Origin: Tunturiibacter gelidiferens
GTDB lineage: Bacteria; Acidobacteriota; Terriglobia; Terriglobales; Acidobacteriaceae
Reading direction: 5' to 3'
Assembly (NCBI RefSeq): GCF_013410115.1
Contig: NZ_JACCCV010000001.1
Coordinates: forward strand, 1,488,001-1,552,000
Length of the DNA stretch: 64,000 bases
Shown here: positions 8,310-17,151 of the stretch, one piece after another
Layout of the letters: every line of letters starts with the position of its first letter
Position numbering within the stretch: the stretch's first letter is position 1
Made by a program: the position numbers and the translations under genes
The notes under the pieces: model-generated
What the model saw: the letters and a program-made list of their open reading frames with translations, nothing else
Databases searched by the model: none
What the model was told of the DNA's origin: nothing

Positions 8310-10109
8310 GTGAAGCCATCTACCCTCATCGCAATTCTTGCATTAGCCTACCTCGCGCCGTGCGTCCCGCTCCGGTCACAAGCCATCGCCCCTGCGCAGA
8401 TTGCCCTCATCAACGGCTATCAGCCAATCTGGTGGAAGGAGGCCGTCGTCTATCAGGTCTACCCTCGCTCCTTCAAAGACTCTAACGGCGACGGCATCGG
8501 GGACATCCCCGGCATCACCTCCAAGCTCGACTATCTCCAGAAGCTCGGCGTCAACGTCATCTGGCTTAGTCCCCACTACGACTCCCCCAACGCCGACAAC
8601 GGCTACGACATTCGCGACTACCGCAAAGTTATGGCGGAGTTCGGCACAATGGCCGATTTTGACGCCATGCTTGCCGGGATCAAGCAGCGGCACATGCGCC
8701 TTATCATCGACCTCGTAGTCAATCACACCTCCGACGAGCATCACTGGTTCGTCGAAAGCCGAAAATCAAAAGAGAATCCGTACCGCGACTACTACTTCTG
8801 GCGCGACGGCAAACCCGGTCCCGCGGGCCCTGACGGCAAACCCACCACGCTGCCGCCTAATAACGATCCGTCGTTCTTCTCCGGTTCGGCATGGCAGTTC
8901 GACCCCGCTACCAGTCAGTACTACCTTCACTACTTCGCCGTAAAGCAGCCCGATCTTAACTGGGACAACCCGAAGGTTAGGGAAGAGGTCTACAGCCTCA
9001 TGCGCTTCTGGCTCGACAAAGGCGTCGACGGCTTCCGCATGGACGTCATTCCCCTCATATCGAAGAATCCGGCTTTCCCCGATCTGACGCCTGACCAACT
9101 TCACAACTACGGCAATGCCTACGCCAACGGCCCCCACATGCATGATTACCTGCAGGAGATGAACCGCAACGTCATGGCGAAGTACGACGTCATGACCGTG
9201 GGCGAGGCTCTCGGCATCTCTCTCGAACAAACCCCGCTCATCGTCGGCGACAACCGCCGCGAGCTCAACATGATCTTCAACTTTGACGCGATCCGCTCCA
9301 ACCGCGACGGCATCAAGCTCAAACCCTTCGACCTCGCCACCATCAAATCTATCTACACCCGCCACTCAGAAGTGCTTGGCAAGCACGACTGGGACACCGT
9401 GTTCCTCTCAAACCACGACAACCCGCGCCTTGTCTCCACGTTCGGCGACGACTCGCCTGAGTTCCGCATCCCCTCTGCCAAGCTTCTCGCCACGATGCTC
9501 CTCACTCTCCGTGGCACGCCCTTCCTCTACCAGGGCGACGAACTCGGCATGACCAATTACCCTTTCAAAAACATCGCTGACTTCGACGACATCGAAGTAA
9601 AGAACGCGTATAAGGCCCAGGTCCTCACCGGCAAGATCCCTGAGGAAACCTTCATCGCCAACCTCCGCCATACCAGCCGCGACAACTCGCGAACCCCCAT
9701 GCAGTGGGACACCTCCGCTAACGGCGGCTTCACCACCGCACCCAAGCCCTGGCTAGCCGAAAACCCCAACTACGCAGAGATCAACGCCGCCTCTGAAGTC
9801 GCCGATCCCAATTCGATCTACAACTACACCAGCAAGCTCATCGCACTTCGCCGGGCCCACCAGGTTTTTGTCTACGGCGACTACAAGGACCTCGACCCAG
9901 AGAACAAATCGATCTTCATCTACACTCGCGCGCTGGGCGCAGAGCGTTACCTCGTCGCCCTCAACTTCAGCTCAGGCCCTGTCGCCTACACCCTTCCGGC
10001 CAGCGTCAAAGTTAATTCGCTCATTATGTCGAACCTCGACACCACTGGCCTCGTCACCGGCACTCTCAACCTGGCCGGCTGGGAGGCCCGCATCTACAAG
10101 TTGAGGTAG
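8310..10109 (+). CDS. secreted GH13 alpha-glucosidase (oligo-1,6-glucosidase-like)
   Basis: This alpha-amylase superfamily enzyme has the MalL/oligo-1,6-glucosidase pattern. The Ca-binding-like DSNGDGIGD loop and conserved region I (DLVVNHTS) are present. The nucleophile is Asp245 in GFRMDV, the acid/base is Glu299 in VGEAL, and Asp370 is in SNHDNPR (numbering from GTG 8310; 599 aa). The N-terminus has a hydrophobic export signal ending near RSQAIA, so it should act in the periplasm or outside. The start is inferred. The ATG at 8235 lies in the terminator loop, whereas GTG 8310 begins the signal peptide with Lys2. It likely cleaves terminal alpha-1,4/1,6 glucose from oligosaccharides; a trehalose or sucrose preference cannot be excluded. 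Confidence 0.9.
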   Translation: MKPSTLIAILALAYLAPCVPLRSQAIAPAQIALINGYQPIWWKEAVVYQVYPRSFKDSNGDGIGDIPGITSKLDYLQKLGVNVIWLSPHYDSPNADNGYDIRDYRKVMAEFGTMADFDAMLAGIKQRHMRLIIDLVVNHTSDEHHWFVESRKSKENPYRDYYFWRDGKPGPAGPDGKPTTLPPNNDPSFFSGSAWQFDPATSQYYLHYFAVKQPDLNWDNPKVREEVYSLMRFWLDKGVDGFRMDVIPLISKNPAFPDLTPDQLHNYGNAYANGPHMHDYLQEMNRNVMAKYDVMTVGEALGISLEQTPLIVGDNRRELNMIFNFDAIRSNRDGIKLKPFDLATIKSIYTRHSEVLGKHDWDTVFLSNHDNPRLVSTFGDDSPEFRIPSAKLLATMLLTLRGTPFLYQGDELGMTNYPFKNIADFDDIEVKNAYKAQVLTGKIPEETFIANLRHTSRDNSRTPMQWDTSANGGFTTAPKPWLAENPNYAEINAASEVADPNSIYNYTSKLIALRRAHQVFVYGDYKDLDPENKSIFIYTRALGAERYLVALNFSSGPVAYTLPASVKVNSLIMSNLDTTGLVTGTLNLAGWEARIYKLR

Positions 10110-10156
10110 GGCCGGAGTCGTGCGGGTGCTTCTCGCCGTAAAATAAGACCATCCGT

Positions 10157-10408
10157 ATGGGCCGCAACCTCTACATCCTCGCCAGCAGCCTCATTCTCTT
10201 CGCACTCATATCCTGCGGTGTCGCCTACACGAACATTGCCCAACAGCCCGGCTCGCCCGGAGACGCCGCTCTGTGGCGCACTATGGGCTTGGGTCTCTTC
10301 GTCGTTGGCCTCCTCGTGGCCCTCGCAGGCATTCTGTCTTCACTCTTTGAGCAGGCAGAGCGCCGCAACGAAGAGGCACGCAGAGCAAAGCGCCGACGAG
10401 CCCTTTAG
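10157..10408 (+). CDS. small two-helix membrane protein
   Basis: The 83-residue product has two hydrophobic segments, about residues 5-25 and 45-65. Between them is a short loop (NIAQQPGSPGDAALW), and the tail is very basic (RRAKRRRAL), expected to stay in the cytoplasm. It lies just upstream of queD. The ribosome binding site is weak. The function is unknown. Confidence 0.55.
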   Translation: MGRNLYILASSLILFALISCGVAYTNIAQQPGSPGDAALWRTMGLGLFVVGLLVALAGILSSLFEQAERRNEEARRAKRRRAL

Positions 10409-10535
10409 CCCGCAAAACGGTACAATCAAAGCAGGCTGCTGCCGCGTCCGCGAGCCCACCCATATCCAACCCAGACGCGGCCCGATCTTTTTCGAAGTAT
10501 CGAACGATCGAACTACCGAAGGGACTTCCAGACTC

Positions 10536-10916
10536 ATGTTCGAAGTAACTGTAGAAGCCGGCTTCTCCTCCGGCCACTACCTCCGCAACTATCGCGGCAA
10601 GTGCGAAAACCCGCACGGGCACAACTACAAGGTCTTCGTGACCCTCATCGGCGAAGAACTCGACGAAGCCGGCATGCTCCTCGACTTCAAACTACTCAAG
10701 CAGGTCATGCGCCCAACCGTTGACTACCTTGATCACTTCATGATCAACGACCTGCCACCGTTCGACAAAGAGATGAATCCCAGCGCCGAAAACCTCGCCA
10801 AATACTTCTACGATCAGACCAGTGCCCAACTCCACGAGATGACGAACGGTCGCGTCCGTGTCAAAGACTGCACCCTCTACGAGACCGACACCAGCTTCGC
10901 CCGTTACTACAAGTAG
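10536..10916 (+). CDS. queD: 6-carboxy-5,6,7,8-tetrahydropterin synthase QueD
   Basis: This is the second step of 7-deazaguanine/queuosine synthesis: 7,8-dihydroneopterin triphosphate to 6-carboxytetrahydropterin. At 126 aa it has the family length. The zinc-binding histidines are in FSSGHYL and NPHGHNYKV, the catalytic Cys is in GKCENPHGH, and the substrate-binding Glu is in CTLYET. I chose the ATG at 10536 because the protein then starts at the conserved MFEVTVEAGF. The frame stays open upstream to 10218, but nothing there looks coding. queE follows 126 bp downstream, so the two probably work in one pathway. Confidence 0.92.
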   Translation: MFEVTVEAGFSSGHYLRNYRGKCENPHGHNYKVFVTLIGEELDEAGMLLDFKLLKQVMRPTVDYLDHFMINDLPPFDKEMNPSAENLAKYFYDQTSAQLHEMTNGRVRVKDCTLYETDTSFARYYK

Positions 10917-11042
10917 GGCCGCAGCCGGCCGGCTGTGCTCTGTACAGGGTCATGGCAGAGGGTTTCTTGTTCAGAACACAGTCGTTTTGACCGAAGTGGC
11001 GAACGGTTCCGTCCTGACGTCCTCTTCGTTAGCGAGATAAAA

Positions 11043-11726
11043 ATGCATCTAATCGAGCTCTACAAATCTGTCCAGGGTGAGTCCTCCTTCGCCGGCCTCC
11101 CCTGCATCTTCGTCCGCCTTGCGGGTTGCAATCTGCGCTGTGCCTGGTGTGACTCTGAGTACACCTTTACCGGTGGTAAGGCACATACTGCCGATGAGAT
11201 TGTCGCGCAAATTGAGGCCCTCGCCCCGTGCCGTCTCATCGAATTCACAGGCGGCGAGCCCATGCTTCAGGCCAAGGAATTGGTGCCACTCATGGAGCGG
11301 CTGCTGGCACAGAACTACACGTTGATGATGGAAACGAGCGGCGAGCGTCCTTTGGCGGACGTTCCCAAACTCGTTCACAAGATAGTCGACGTCAAGTGCC
11401 CGGGTGCAGGGAGTGCAGCCAACAGCTTCCGCATGGAAAACCTCGAAGCCCTCACTAAGAATGATGAGGTCAAGTTCGTTATCTCGCATCGCGAAGACTA
11501 TGATTTCGCGCGCGAGTTCATCTTTTCCCATGCGCTCCACGAGAAGGCTGGTCAAATCCTGCTGAGTCCAGCCTTCCACAAAGCTCCTAGCCTGCTCCGA
11601 ACAACCGATAACGCCATCCTGGACCCTCGCTTGCTCGTTGAGTGGATGATGGCCGATGGAATCGACGCCCGTTTGTCACTCCAGATTCACAAGTTCATCT
11701 GGGAGCCGATCAAGAAGGGTGTCTAG
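11043..11726 (+). CDS. queE: 7-carboxy-7-deazaguanine synthase QueE (radical SAM)
   Basis: This radical SAM enzyme converts 6-carboxytetrahydropterin, the QueD product, to 7-carboxy-7-deazaguanine. The N-terminal YKSVQGE and the cluster motif CNLRCAWCD (a C-x3-C-x2-C pattern), then FTGGEPMLQ, match QueE. It has 227 aa when started at ATG 11043, which begins MHLIELYKS as in relatives. The open frame upstream to 10935 is not protein-like. queC and queF are not in the window. Confidence 0.93.
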   Translation: MHLIELYKSVQGESSFAGLPCIFVRLAGCNLRCAWCDSEYTFTGGKAHTADEIVAQIEALAPCRLIEFTGGEPMLQAKELVPLMERLLAQNYTLMMETSGERPLADVPKLVHKIVDVKCPGAGSAANSFRMENLEALTKNDEVKFVISHREDYDFAREFIFSHALHEKAGQILLSPAFHKAPSLLRTTDNAILDPRLLVEWMMADGIDARLSLQIHKFIWEPIKKGV

Positions 11727-11732
11727 CTCGAA

Positions 11733-11975
11733 TTAGTTGATCAGGCCCAGCGAGAAGACGGACGCCACCATCGTAATCAATACGACCGCCTCGTATCCGC
11801 GCCCCTTTTTTTCGTGCGTTTTGGGTTTCATTTCGACGATCCGGCCACTCCTGCTTCGTTCGCGTTCTGGTTGCTTTCGCATCGCCCTTCTACAACACTC
11901 GACTAAAGGAATCCAAGCGGCCATCACAGCAAAGAATGCGATGGTCACTACAACTGCAGCAGTATCTTCAGACAT
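11733..11975 (-). CDS. small membrane protein
   Basis: The 80-residue product has an N-terminal hydrophobic helix (VVVTIAFFAVMAAWIPLVEC) and a basic middle (RRAMRKQPERERSRSGR). A second hydrophobic helix at the C-terminus ends in SVFSLGLIN. The ATG is preceded by the strong ribosome binding site AAAGGAGACTGAC, which supports real translation. It converges on queE with 6 bp between stop codons. No homology is recognised. Confidence 0.65.
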   Translation of the reverse strand: MSEDTAAVVVTIAFFAVMAAWIPLVECCRRAMRKQPERERSRSGRIVEMKPKTHEKKGRGYEAVVLITMVASVFSLGLIN

Positions 11976-12065
11976 GTCAGTCTCCTTTCTATACTTTGCG
12001 CATATAGTGCAGGCGTCTGCTCACGCGTTACAAAGTTTTCGAGCGCTGCTGCGCTACCATTGCCT

Positions 12066-13256
12066 ATGCGCCTCTTTTTCATGCTTCTCGTGTTGGCTGT
12101 GTCGAGCGTGGCTGCAAGTGCCTGTTGTCCGGCCCCCGTCGCCACAATCTCCAGCGCCGACCGGCACCTGACCGATCTCACCGGTGCTCCGGAGAAGGTC
12201 TCCAAGGCCATCGAGATCAAAGTCGTGGTCATCAACATGTTTGAAGTAGGTGCCGACACCGGCGATGCGCCTGGTGAGTATCAGTACTGGGTTGAGCGAG
12301 AACACCTCGATACGGTTATCCCCTTTTCCGCGGGCTACCACGACCTCCGTCTCAATGAAAAGAATGGGATTCTCGGCGTGCTTACTGGCGTCGGCACCGC
12401 CCGCACTGCCGCCACTATTATGGCGCTGGGCCTCGATCCCCGATTCGACCTTACGCATGCCTACTTTCTCGTTGCCGGCATCGGCGGCATCGACCCCAGC
12501 ATGGGTTCGCTCGGCTCTGCAGTCTGGTCCGATTACATCGTCGACGGAGACCTTGCACATGAGATCGATGCACGCGAAATTCCGAAAGACTGGTCGACGG
12601 GATACGTGCCACTGGGTAAGTCCACGCCGTATGAGCAGCCCCGAGCCGCCAGGTTTGGAGACGACGGCAACATCTATCGCCTCAACACCTCTCTGGTTGA
12701 CTGGGCGTTCGCACTTACCAAGGACACGCCGCTTCCCGATACACCGGCGATAGCCGCTCGTCGCCAGCAATACGCCGAAGAAGCGGCTCATCGTCCGCCC
12801 TTCGTTCTGCGGGGTGATAATCTCTCCGCTTCAACGTTCTGGCACGGCAAGCTCCTCAACCAGTGGGCGCGTGACTGGGTGAAGTATCAGACTGACGGCC
12901 ATGGTACCTACGCGATCTGTGGCATGGAGGATACCGGCACCATGCAGTCCCTGACATGGCTTGCTCACGCGCATAGGCTCGATATCAACCGCGTCCTTGT
13001 ACTTCGAACGGCGTCCAATTTCGATCAACAGCGTCCTGGAATCACGGCCGCCGAAAGCCTCGGCGAAACCAAGGTGCGACAGTACAGCGCGTACCTTCCG
13101 GCGCTCGATGCTGCTTATCGCGTCGGCCACCTTGTCGTGGATGATCTGATTGCCAACTGGCCCCAGGCCCGTGATCACATCCCATCGGCGCTGCCCGGTA
13201 AAATAGGCTCTGGAGCCCACCCTGAAGATCCTCATTCTCTCCCCACACCGCGATGA
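12066..13256 (+). CDS. purine nucleoside permease (NUP) family protein, exported
   Basis: The 396-residue protein has a signal peptide (MRLFFMLLVLAVSSVAASACC). The body matches the NUP family (Candida albicans NUP and its bacterial homologues). It includes VVVINMFEVGADTGDAPGEY, the glycine-rich GVLTGVGTARTAATI, and FLVAGIGGIDPSMGSLGS. The central part resembles the nucleoside phosphorylase fold, so the protein may bind or split nucleosides in the periplasm rather than act as a channel. I prefer ATG 12066 over the TTG two codons earlier. Its 3' end overlaps the PIG-L gene that follows. Confidence 0.8.
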   Translation: MRLFFMLLVLAVSSVAASACCPAPVATISSADRHLTDLTGAPEKVSKAIEIKVVVINMFEVGADTGDAPGEYQYWVEREHLDTVIPFSAGYHDLRLNEKNGILGVLTGVGTARTAATIMALGLDPRFDLTHAYFLVAGIGGIDPSMGSLGSAVWSDYIVDGDLAHEIDAREIPKDWSTGYVPLGKSTPYEQPRAARFGDDGNIYRLNTSLVDWAFALTKDTPLPDTPAIAARRQQYAEEAAHRPPFVLRGDNLSASTFWHGKLLNQWARDWVKYQTDGHGTYAICGMEDTGTMQSLTWLAHAHRLDINRVLVLRTASNFDQQRPGITAAESLGETKVRQYSAYLPALDAAYRVGHLVVDDLIANWPQARDHIPSALPGKIGSGAHPEDPHSLPTPR

Positions 13257-14010
13257 CGCTGCGTTCTCTCTCTCGCTGGCGATGACTCACTGGCTTATCG
13301 CGCGCCACACGGTCACGCTCCTCAACGTCTTCACACGCAGCCGCTACGCTCCGTACTCGGATGCTGCCTTCGTCCACGAAAACGACGAGCTCTCCTATGT
13401 CTCGGCCATGCGCCTGCGTGAAGACGAGCTCTTCCTTCGGCGGATGAAAGAGTCCTTGCCGAAGGGTCTCAAGAACAATCTGCAGATGCTTGACCTCAAC
13501 CTCAAAGACGCGCCGATCCGGCTTCGTGTTCCCCTCGATCAACTATGTGATATGCCTGTAAATCCAAGCGACCCGTCGATTGAAAAAATCCGCAAGGCTC
13601 TTACTCGTCAATCCGAGCTAGACGCGATGGAGGCTGTTGTTGTTCCGGCCGCTCTGGGCAATCAAATTGACCACCTCACCGTCCGCGAAGCTGCCATGCC
13701 CTTCGTAGGGTCGCTTCCCGCCGCCTTCTACGAAGACCTTCCGTACGCCGCTACTCACCCCAGTGCTGCCGCAGACCTTGACTCGCTCCGCGATGCGACG
13801 ACTTTGCTTGACGAACCGCTCCGTTCCATCCTCTGCCGGACCGACGAATCCGCCGCCGGAGCTATCACTCGTAAGCGCAAGCTGGTTCTCAACTACGCCT
13901 CGCAGATCGACGAGGAAGCTGGCAACGTCATCGCCAACTTCGCCACTCGATACGACTCCGCCGAACGCCTCTGGGCTAATGCTCAATGGATAGCCGCTTT
14001 TACTCCTTGA
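13222..14010 (+). CDS. PIG-L family deacetylase, probable CTG start
   Basis: This is a zinc-dependent N-deacetylase of the PIG-L/LmbE fold. The metal-binding signature HRDD and its lead-in KILILSP are encoded at 13225-13257. This lies upstream of the first ATG (13282) of the frame. The frame is closed by TAG at 13204, and no ATG, GTG or TTG lies between. CTG at 13222 follows GGAG with 6-nt spacing and would give the family-typical start M-KILILSPHRDD and 262 aa. The later metal-site motif appears as GNQIDHLTV. It overlaps the NUP gene by 35 bp, suggesting translational coupling. The substrate is unknown. A sequencing error at the start is the alternative. Confidence 0.75.
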   Translation: MKILILSPHRDDAAFSLSLAMTHWLIARHTVTLLNVFTRSRYAPYSDAAFVHENDELSYVSAMRLREDELFLRRMKESLPKGLKNNLQMLDLNLKDAPIRLRVPLDQLCDMPVNPSDPSIEKIRKALTRQSELDAMEAVVVPAALGNQIDHLTVREAAMPFVGSLPAAFYEDLPYAATHPSAAADLDSLRDATTLLDEPLRSILCRTDESAAGAITRKRKLVLNYASQIDEEAGNVIANFATRYDSAERLWANAQWIAAFTP

Positions 14011-14088
14011 AGCGATTGTGCGCTGCAGTGCTGCCAAGGTTATGCATTGCGGATTCTGTAACCTTCGGACTACATGTTGCGACAACGC

Positions 14089-14568
14089 CTAACCCAGCAT
14101 CTTCCTCACTGCGCGACGGACGGTCTCGGTGACCATTCCGTAGACAACGTGGGTGGCCAGCTCACTGGTGCGTTCGCGGGTTGTCTGCTCTTCTGGCTCT
14201 GGCGAAATACCCAGCGCTGGAAGGGTTGTCCCATGGGTCAGGGAAGATAGTGCCATTCCGAATCCAGCACCATCCTTCGCCGTGGCTTGCGGATAGTACT
14301 CTGCCAGCGCTCCATAAGCAGCGCCAGCCGCAGCTCCGAACCCCCAGTGAAGTGTCTCCGTCGCGATGACCCTTTGGGTTCCGATAAGCTCGTGCCCGAC
14401 GAGCTTCTCCGCCAGCACTGTGAATGGTTCTGGCTCTCCGTGAGTGCGCGGCGGATAGATCTTTTCCGCAAGCGTCTTTGCTGCTGTTGCCACCAAGCCA
14501 CCAATCAACCCTGCCAGCAGGCCCTTCGCCAGCGACTTTGTAACTGTCTTCTCTTGCGACCGATCCAT
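14089..14568 (-). CDS. DUF1440/YagU-like membrane protein
   Basis: The 159-residue protein has an N-terminal glycine-rich helix (LLAGLIGGLVATAAKTLAEK). The PPRTHGEPEP segment and a second helix (LHWGFGAAAGAAYGALAEYYP) follow. This layout matches the DUF1440 family, of which E. coli YagU, linked to acid resistance, is a member. The ATG has AGAGG upstream at good spacing. It is transcribed towards the convergent PIG-L gene. Confidence 0.7.
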   Translation of the reverse strand: MDRSQEKTVTKSLAKGLLAGLIGGLVATAAKTLAEKIYPPRTHGEPEPFTVLAEKLVGHELIGTQRVIATETLHWGFGAAAGAAYGALAEYYPQATAKDGAGFGMALSSLTHGTTLPALGISPEPEEQTTRERTSELATHVVYGMVTETVRRAVRKMLG

Positions 14569-14681
14569 TTGTTCAACCTCTTCTCAATTTATCTAACTTA
14601 CGATGCGGCAGAGCGTGCTTAGGGTGGTTGCACGAAGGGCCGTTTTACCGATGCCAGGTTCGGTGGACGAATTGTCGTGTC

Positions 14682-14711
14682 AACGAAAAGGCGCTGCACG
14701 AATGCAGCGCC
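14682..14711 (-). terminator. rho-independent terminator with UUCG loop
   Basis: A perfect 9-bp stem GGCGCTGCA/TGCAGCGCC encloses a four-base loop that reads TTCG on the minus strand. TTTTCGTT follows on that strand. It sits 25 bp after the stop of the LacD-type aldolase gene and should end its transcript. Confidence 0.9.
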
Positions 14712-14735
14712 TTGATTGTTGTGGCGGGTGACGAT

Positions 14736-15728
14736 CTATTTGGATTCGACTTTGTCGTGCCAGGAGTGGGCCTGCTTGAGGGCGTTGTTGACGTTGGTGA
14801 TGTTTTCTACGCCGGTGGTGTTGAGCCAGTCTTCGAAGGCTTTCGGGCCTTGCTTGGCGTAGATGGGGATGCCGTCCTTCCATGTGGCGCGGCCGCAGAG
14901 AACTCCGTTGAAGGTGGTTCCTGATTCGACCGCCAGTTCGAGGGTCTCGATGAAGACGGGGTTGGAGACGCCGGCTGAGAGGTAGATGAAGGGCTTGTGG
15001 GTCATGGTGGCGGCGTCGCGGAAGTGCTGGAGGGCTTCCTTGCGGGTGTACGCCTTCTCGCCCTTGAAGGACCTGGTGCCTTCAACGAAGGCCATCTCGA
15101 CGGGGACTTCGACCTTGAGGACGTCTACGTTGTAGTGGGCTTTACCGAATTCCGCCATTGAGCCGGAGACGATCTCGGGCTTCTTCTTGGCGTAGGCTAC
15201 GGACTTTTCATCGCCTCCTTCGGCGTCGTAGCCGACGAATTCGAGGAAGAAGGGGATGTCGTTGGCGACGCACTCAGCTCCGATGCGCTCGATCCAGGCG
15301 TGCTTGAGATCGTTGACGCTGCTCTTCTCGTAGGGGGTGTAATAGAGGAGGATCTTGATGCAATCGGCTCCGGCTTCCTTCAAGCGGCGGACGCTCCAGA
15401 GGTCGAGGAGGTCGGGCAGGCGGCCGGGGGTGGTGGCGTCGTATCCGGTCTTCTCGTAGGCGAGGAGGAGGCCCTTGCCGTTGCGGTGCTTGGAGGCGGG
15501 GAGGCCGAACTCAGGGTCGAGGAGGATGGCGGAGGCGTACCTGGTGAGGACCGAGGTGACGAGGGTTTTGAACTCCTCGAGGTCGTGGGCGTCGGCTGCT
15601 GCTCCGCGCTCTTTGGCGAGGGACTTCTGGAGGGATCCGCGCTGATCCATGGCGGCGGCGGCGATCACGCCACGATGGTCGGAGACGGCCTTGAGGCCGG
15701 CTAACTTTCCTGGTGTCAACTTGATCAT
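14736..15728 (-). CDS. lacD: tagatose-1,6-bisphosphate aldolase, LacD type
   Basis: This class I aldolase cleaves tagatose 1,6-bisphosphate to dihydroxyacetone phosphate and glyceraldehyde 3-phosphate. The 330-residue product matches LacD in length. Landmarks are AAAMDQRGSLQKSL near the N-terminus, LLDPEFGLPA, and the Schiff-base lysine region VDVLKVEVPV. The C-terminal phosphate-binding part contains SAGVSN and GVLCGRATWKDG. The ATG at 15728 follows AGGAGA. The 74 codons open upstream of it are not protein-like. A terminator follows at 14682-14711. Substrate specificity among ketose bisphosphates is not certain. Confidence 0.85.
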   Translation of the reverse strand: MIKLTPGKLAGLKAVSDHRGVIAAAAMDQRGSLQKSLAKERGAAADAHDLEEFKTLVTSVLTRYASAILLDPEFGLPASKHRNGKGLLLAYEKTGYDATTPGRLPDLLDLWSVRRLKEAGADCIKILLYYTPYEKSSVNDLKHAWIERIGAECVANDIPFFLEFVGYDAEGGDEKSVAYAKKKPEIVSGSMAEFGKAHYNVDVLKVEVPVEMAFVEGTRSFKGEKAYTRKEALQHFRDAATMTHKPFIYLSAGVSNPVFIETLELAVESGTTFNGVLCGRATWKDGIPIYAKQGPKAFEDWLNTTGVENITNVNNALKQAHSWHDKVESK

Positions 15729-16479
15729 GGGGTGCTTGTCTCCTGAGACGGTTCGAGTGATGGAAGGACTACGAAGGGTCATTTTACACAGCGGAGGATA
15801 CGTTCGGTGTGAAGCGGAGGGCGAGGCTATGATGCGCCCGATCTTTGCAGATTTGAGGCGGTGTCCGTCGATTCGCTCAGGGATGGGATGCCGCTTCTGT
15901 GGGTTTGGCGTCATCCTGGATTTGGGCAGAGAGGCCGGGTGGGAAGACATGCCATTAATCCACGCTGGTCTCTACATCTCCCTTTCACCGAGCCAGTCAG
16001 GTAGACCTTGGGTGGCGGCGGGCCGAGTCTGGGGTACCCCCTGGGGGTATCTCTCCGTAAGCGGCTTAGATACAGTCAGATAGAAAAACAGGTGTCGCTA
16101 AATTCCTCAAAAGAAATGGGTTGCGGGCAAATTCTTCTTCTCAAAGGACTTACGGCCATCTGCTGCTGAATTCGGTTATGCACGAAACTTATTTGTTGAT
16201 TTGTTGATCTGACTCTATTTTATAGGATTGGGAGGAACTCATACGCCACGCGTAAGTGGTTTTATAAGAGTGATTTGAGCGAATTGGGGACTTGACAGGT
16301 TTTTAGGGCTGTCTGGATTGGCACGGAATGGTCCATTTGGGGAGGCGAATTCGATAGTGGGCCAGTTTGAACTCCGGGGCAACCAAAGTTGCCTATAACA
16401 ACGTTTTCAGGGATGCGGAACCTAAGCACCCTCAAGTGATGAACGCAGATCTCAAGATCGTTGATTCTCGGAGGCCCGA
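15729..16479. other. intergenic region of about 750 bp without a recognised gene
   Basis: I find no convincing coding frame, RNA gene or repeat-family copy here. The region is more AT-rich than its surroundings in 16080-16300. It contains a short perfect palindrome, TACCCCC-T-GGGGGTA, at 16035-16049 and a doubled TTTGTTGAT near 16190-16207. Promoters for the divergent flanking genes should lie inside, but I cannot assign them. Confidence 0.5.
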
Positions 16480-16938
16480 GTGGTCACGAAAATCCCGCGC
16501 TTAGGCAGGTATCTTCTGAGTGCAGCGGTCGCTATCTTGGCTTCTACGATTATTTATCAAGGGTTGCGTATGTTCCCAGAGTCAACATTCCAGTTGGCGA
16601 GTGAGTCGAGGCTGCCTAAATGGATCACGCTTCCGCCGGGACTTACACGCTCCGACGTTTCGATCAAGATGAGCTATTTCACATGGCCCAGCGCGGGATT
16701 TGTATTGCAAGATGCGAAAGGGCAAACACTGGAAAAGGCAGATGGTAGGGTGAAATGCTCAGATTTTAGAATGAAAAATCCTCCACCAGAATCCCCTCCG
16801 GGGTATCCACGCTATACAGAGATCGTTGTGAAGGGGACGAGTGAGTTGATCGAACGTCGAAAGATGGAGCCGGTGTTTTATGTAACGGATGATCCTGCTG
16901 TTTGGAAAGAGTATCGGACAGTTGGGTGTGGTTCCTAA
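16480..16938 (+). CDS. membrane-anchored protein of unknown function
   Basis: The 152-residue product has one N-terminal hydrophobic segment (LLSAAVAILASTIIYQGLRM, about residues 11-30), then an extracytoplasmic domain rich in Pro and charged residues. The start is GTG at 16480, with GGAGG placed 6-7 nt upstream. Two cysteines (KCSDF and the C-terminal VGCGS) could form a disulfide. I do not recognise the family. Confidence 0.6.
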   Translation: MVTKIPRLGRYLLSAAVAILASTIIYQGLRMFPESTFQLASESRLPKWITLPPGLTRSDVSIKMSYFTWPSAGFVLQDAKGQTLEKADGRVKCSDFRMKNPPPESPPGYPRYTEIVVKGTSELIERRKMEPVFYVTDDPAVWKEYRTVGCGS

Positions 16939-17051
16939 GTCTGAAAGTGTGGTCCTCCCGCAAAGTCAGGTCTTCGGAAACTTCAGTCGTTCCCTCCAAA
17001 CTGACCCGCTACCGAATTTCCCGGCGAAAGTTCTCGCCGGTGCGAAGGAGG

Positions 17052-17093
17052 AGCGGGTTCCTCCACTTCACTGCGCTTCGGTCGGAATGACAG
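17052..17093 (+). repeat. short-form copy of the hairpin repeat family
   Basis: The copy has the conserved flanks (GGTTCCTCCACTTCACTGC, then GCTTCGGTCGGAATGACAG) but lacks the variable 9-bp stem and loop present in longer copies elsewhere in the window. Confidence 0.6.
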
Positions 17094-17110
17094 ATTTGTG
17101 CTGTTGCTAT

Positions 17111-17151
17111 GAACTCCCACTTGCTTGAAGGGTGCCGGTGGGAGTTCTGTT
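17111..17151 (+). terminator. intrinsic terminator between convergent genes
   Basis: A perfect 10-bp stem GAACTCCCAC (17111-17120) / GTGGGAGTTC (17138-17147) is followed by TGTTTT on the plus strand. It serves the gene ending at 16938. It also lies directly behind the stop of the sugar transporter on the minus strand, where no T-run follows it. Confidence 0.75.

Noticed and set aside
10921..10938. Palindrome CAGCCGGCCGGCTG behind queD as a terminator
   Set aside because: No T-run follows and no loop is possible without opening the centre.
14628..14924. Open frame on the plus strand opposite the LacD-type gene
   Set aside because: It is the antisense shadow of the aldolase gene and covers its terminator. 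Composition is repetitive (many Gly/Val/Asp), as expected for a complement of a real gene.
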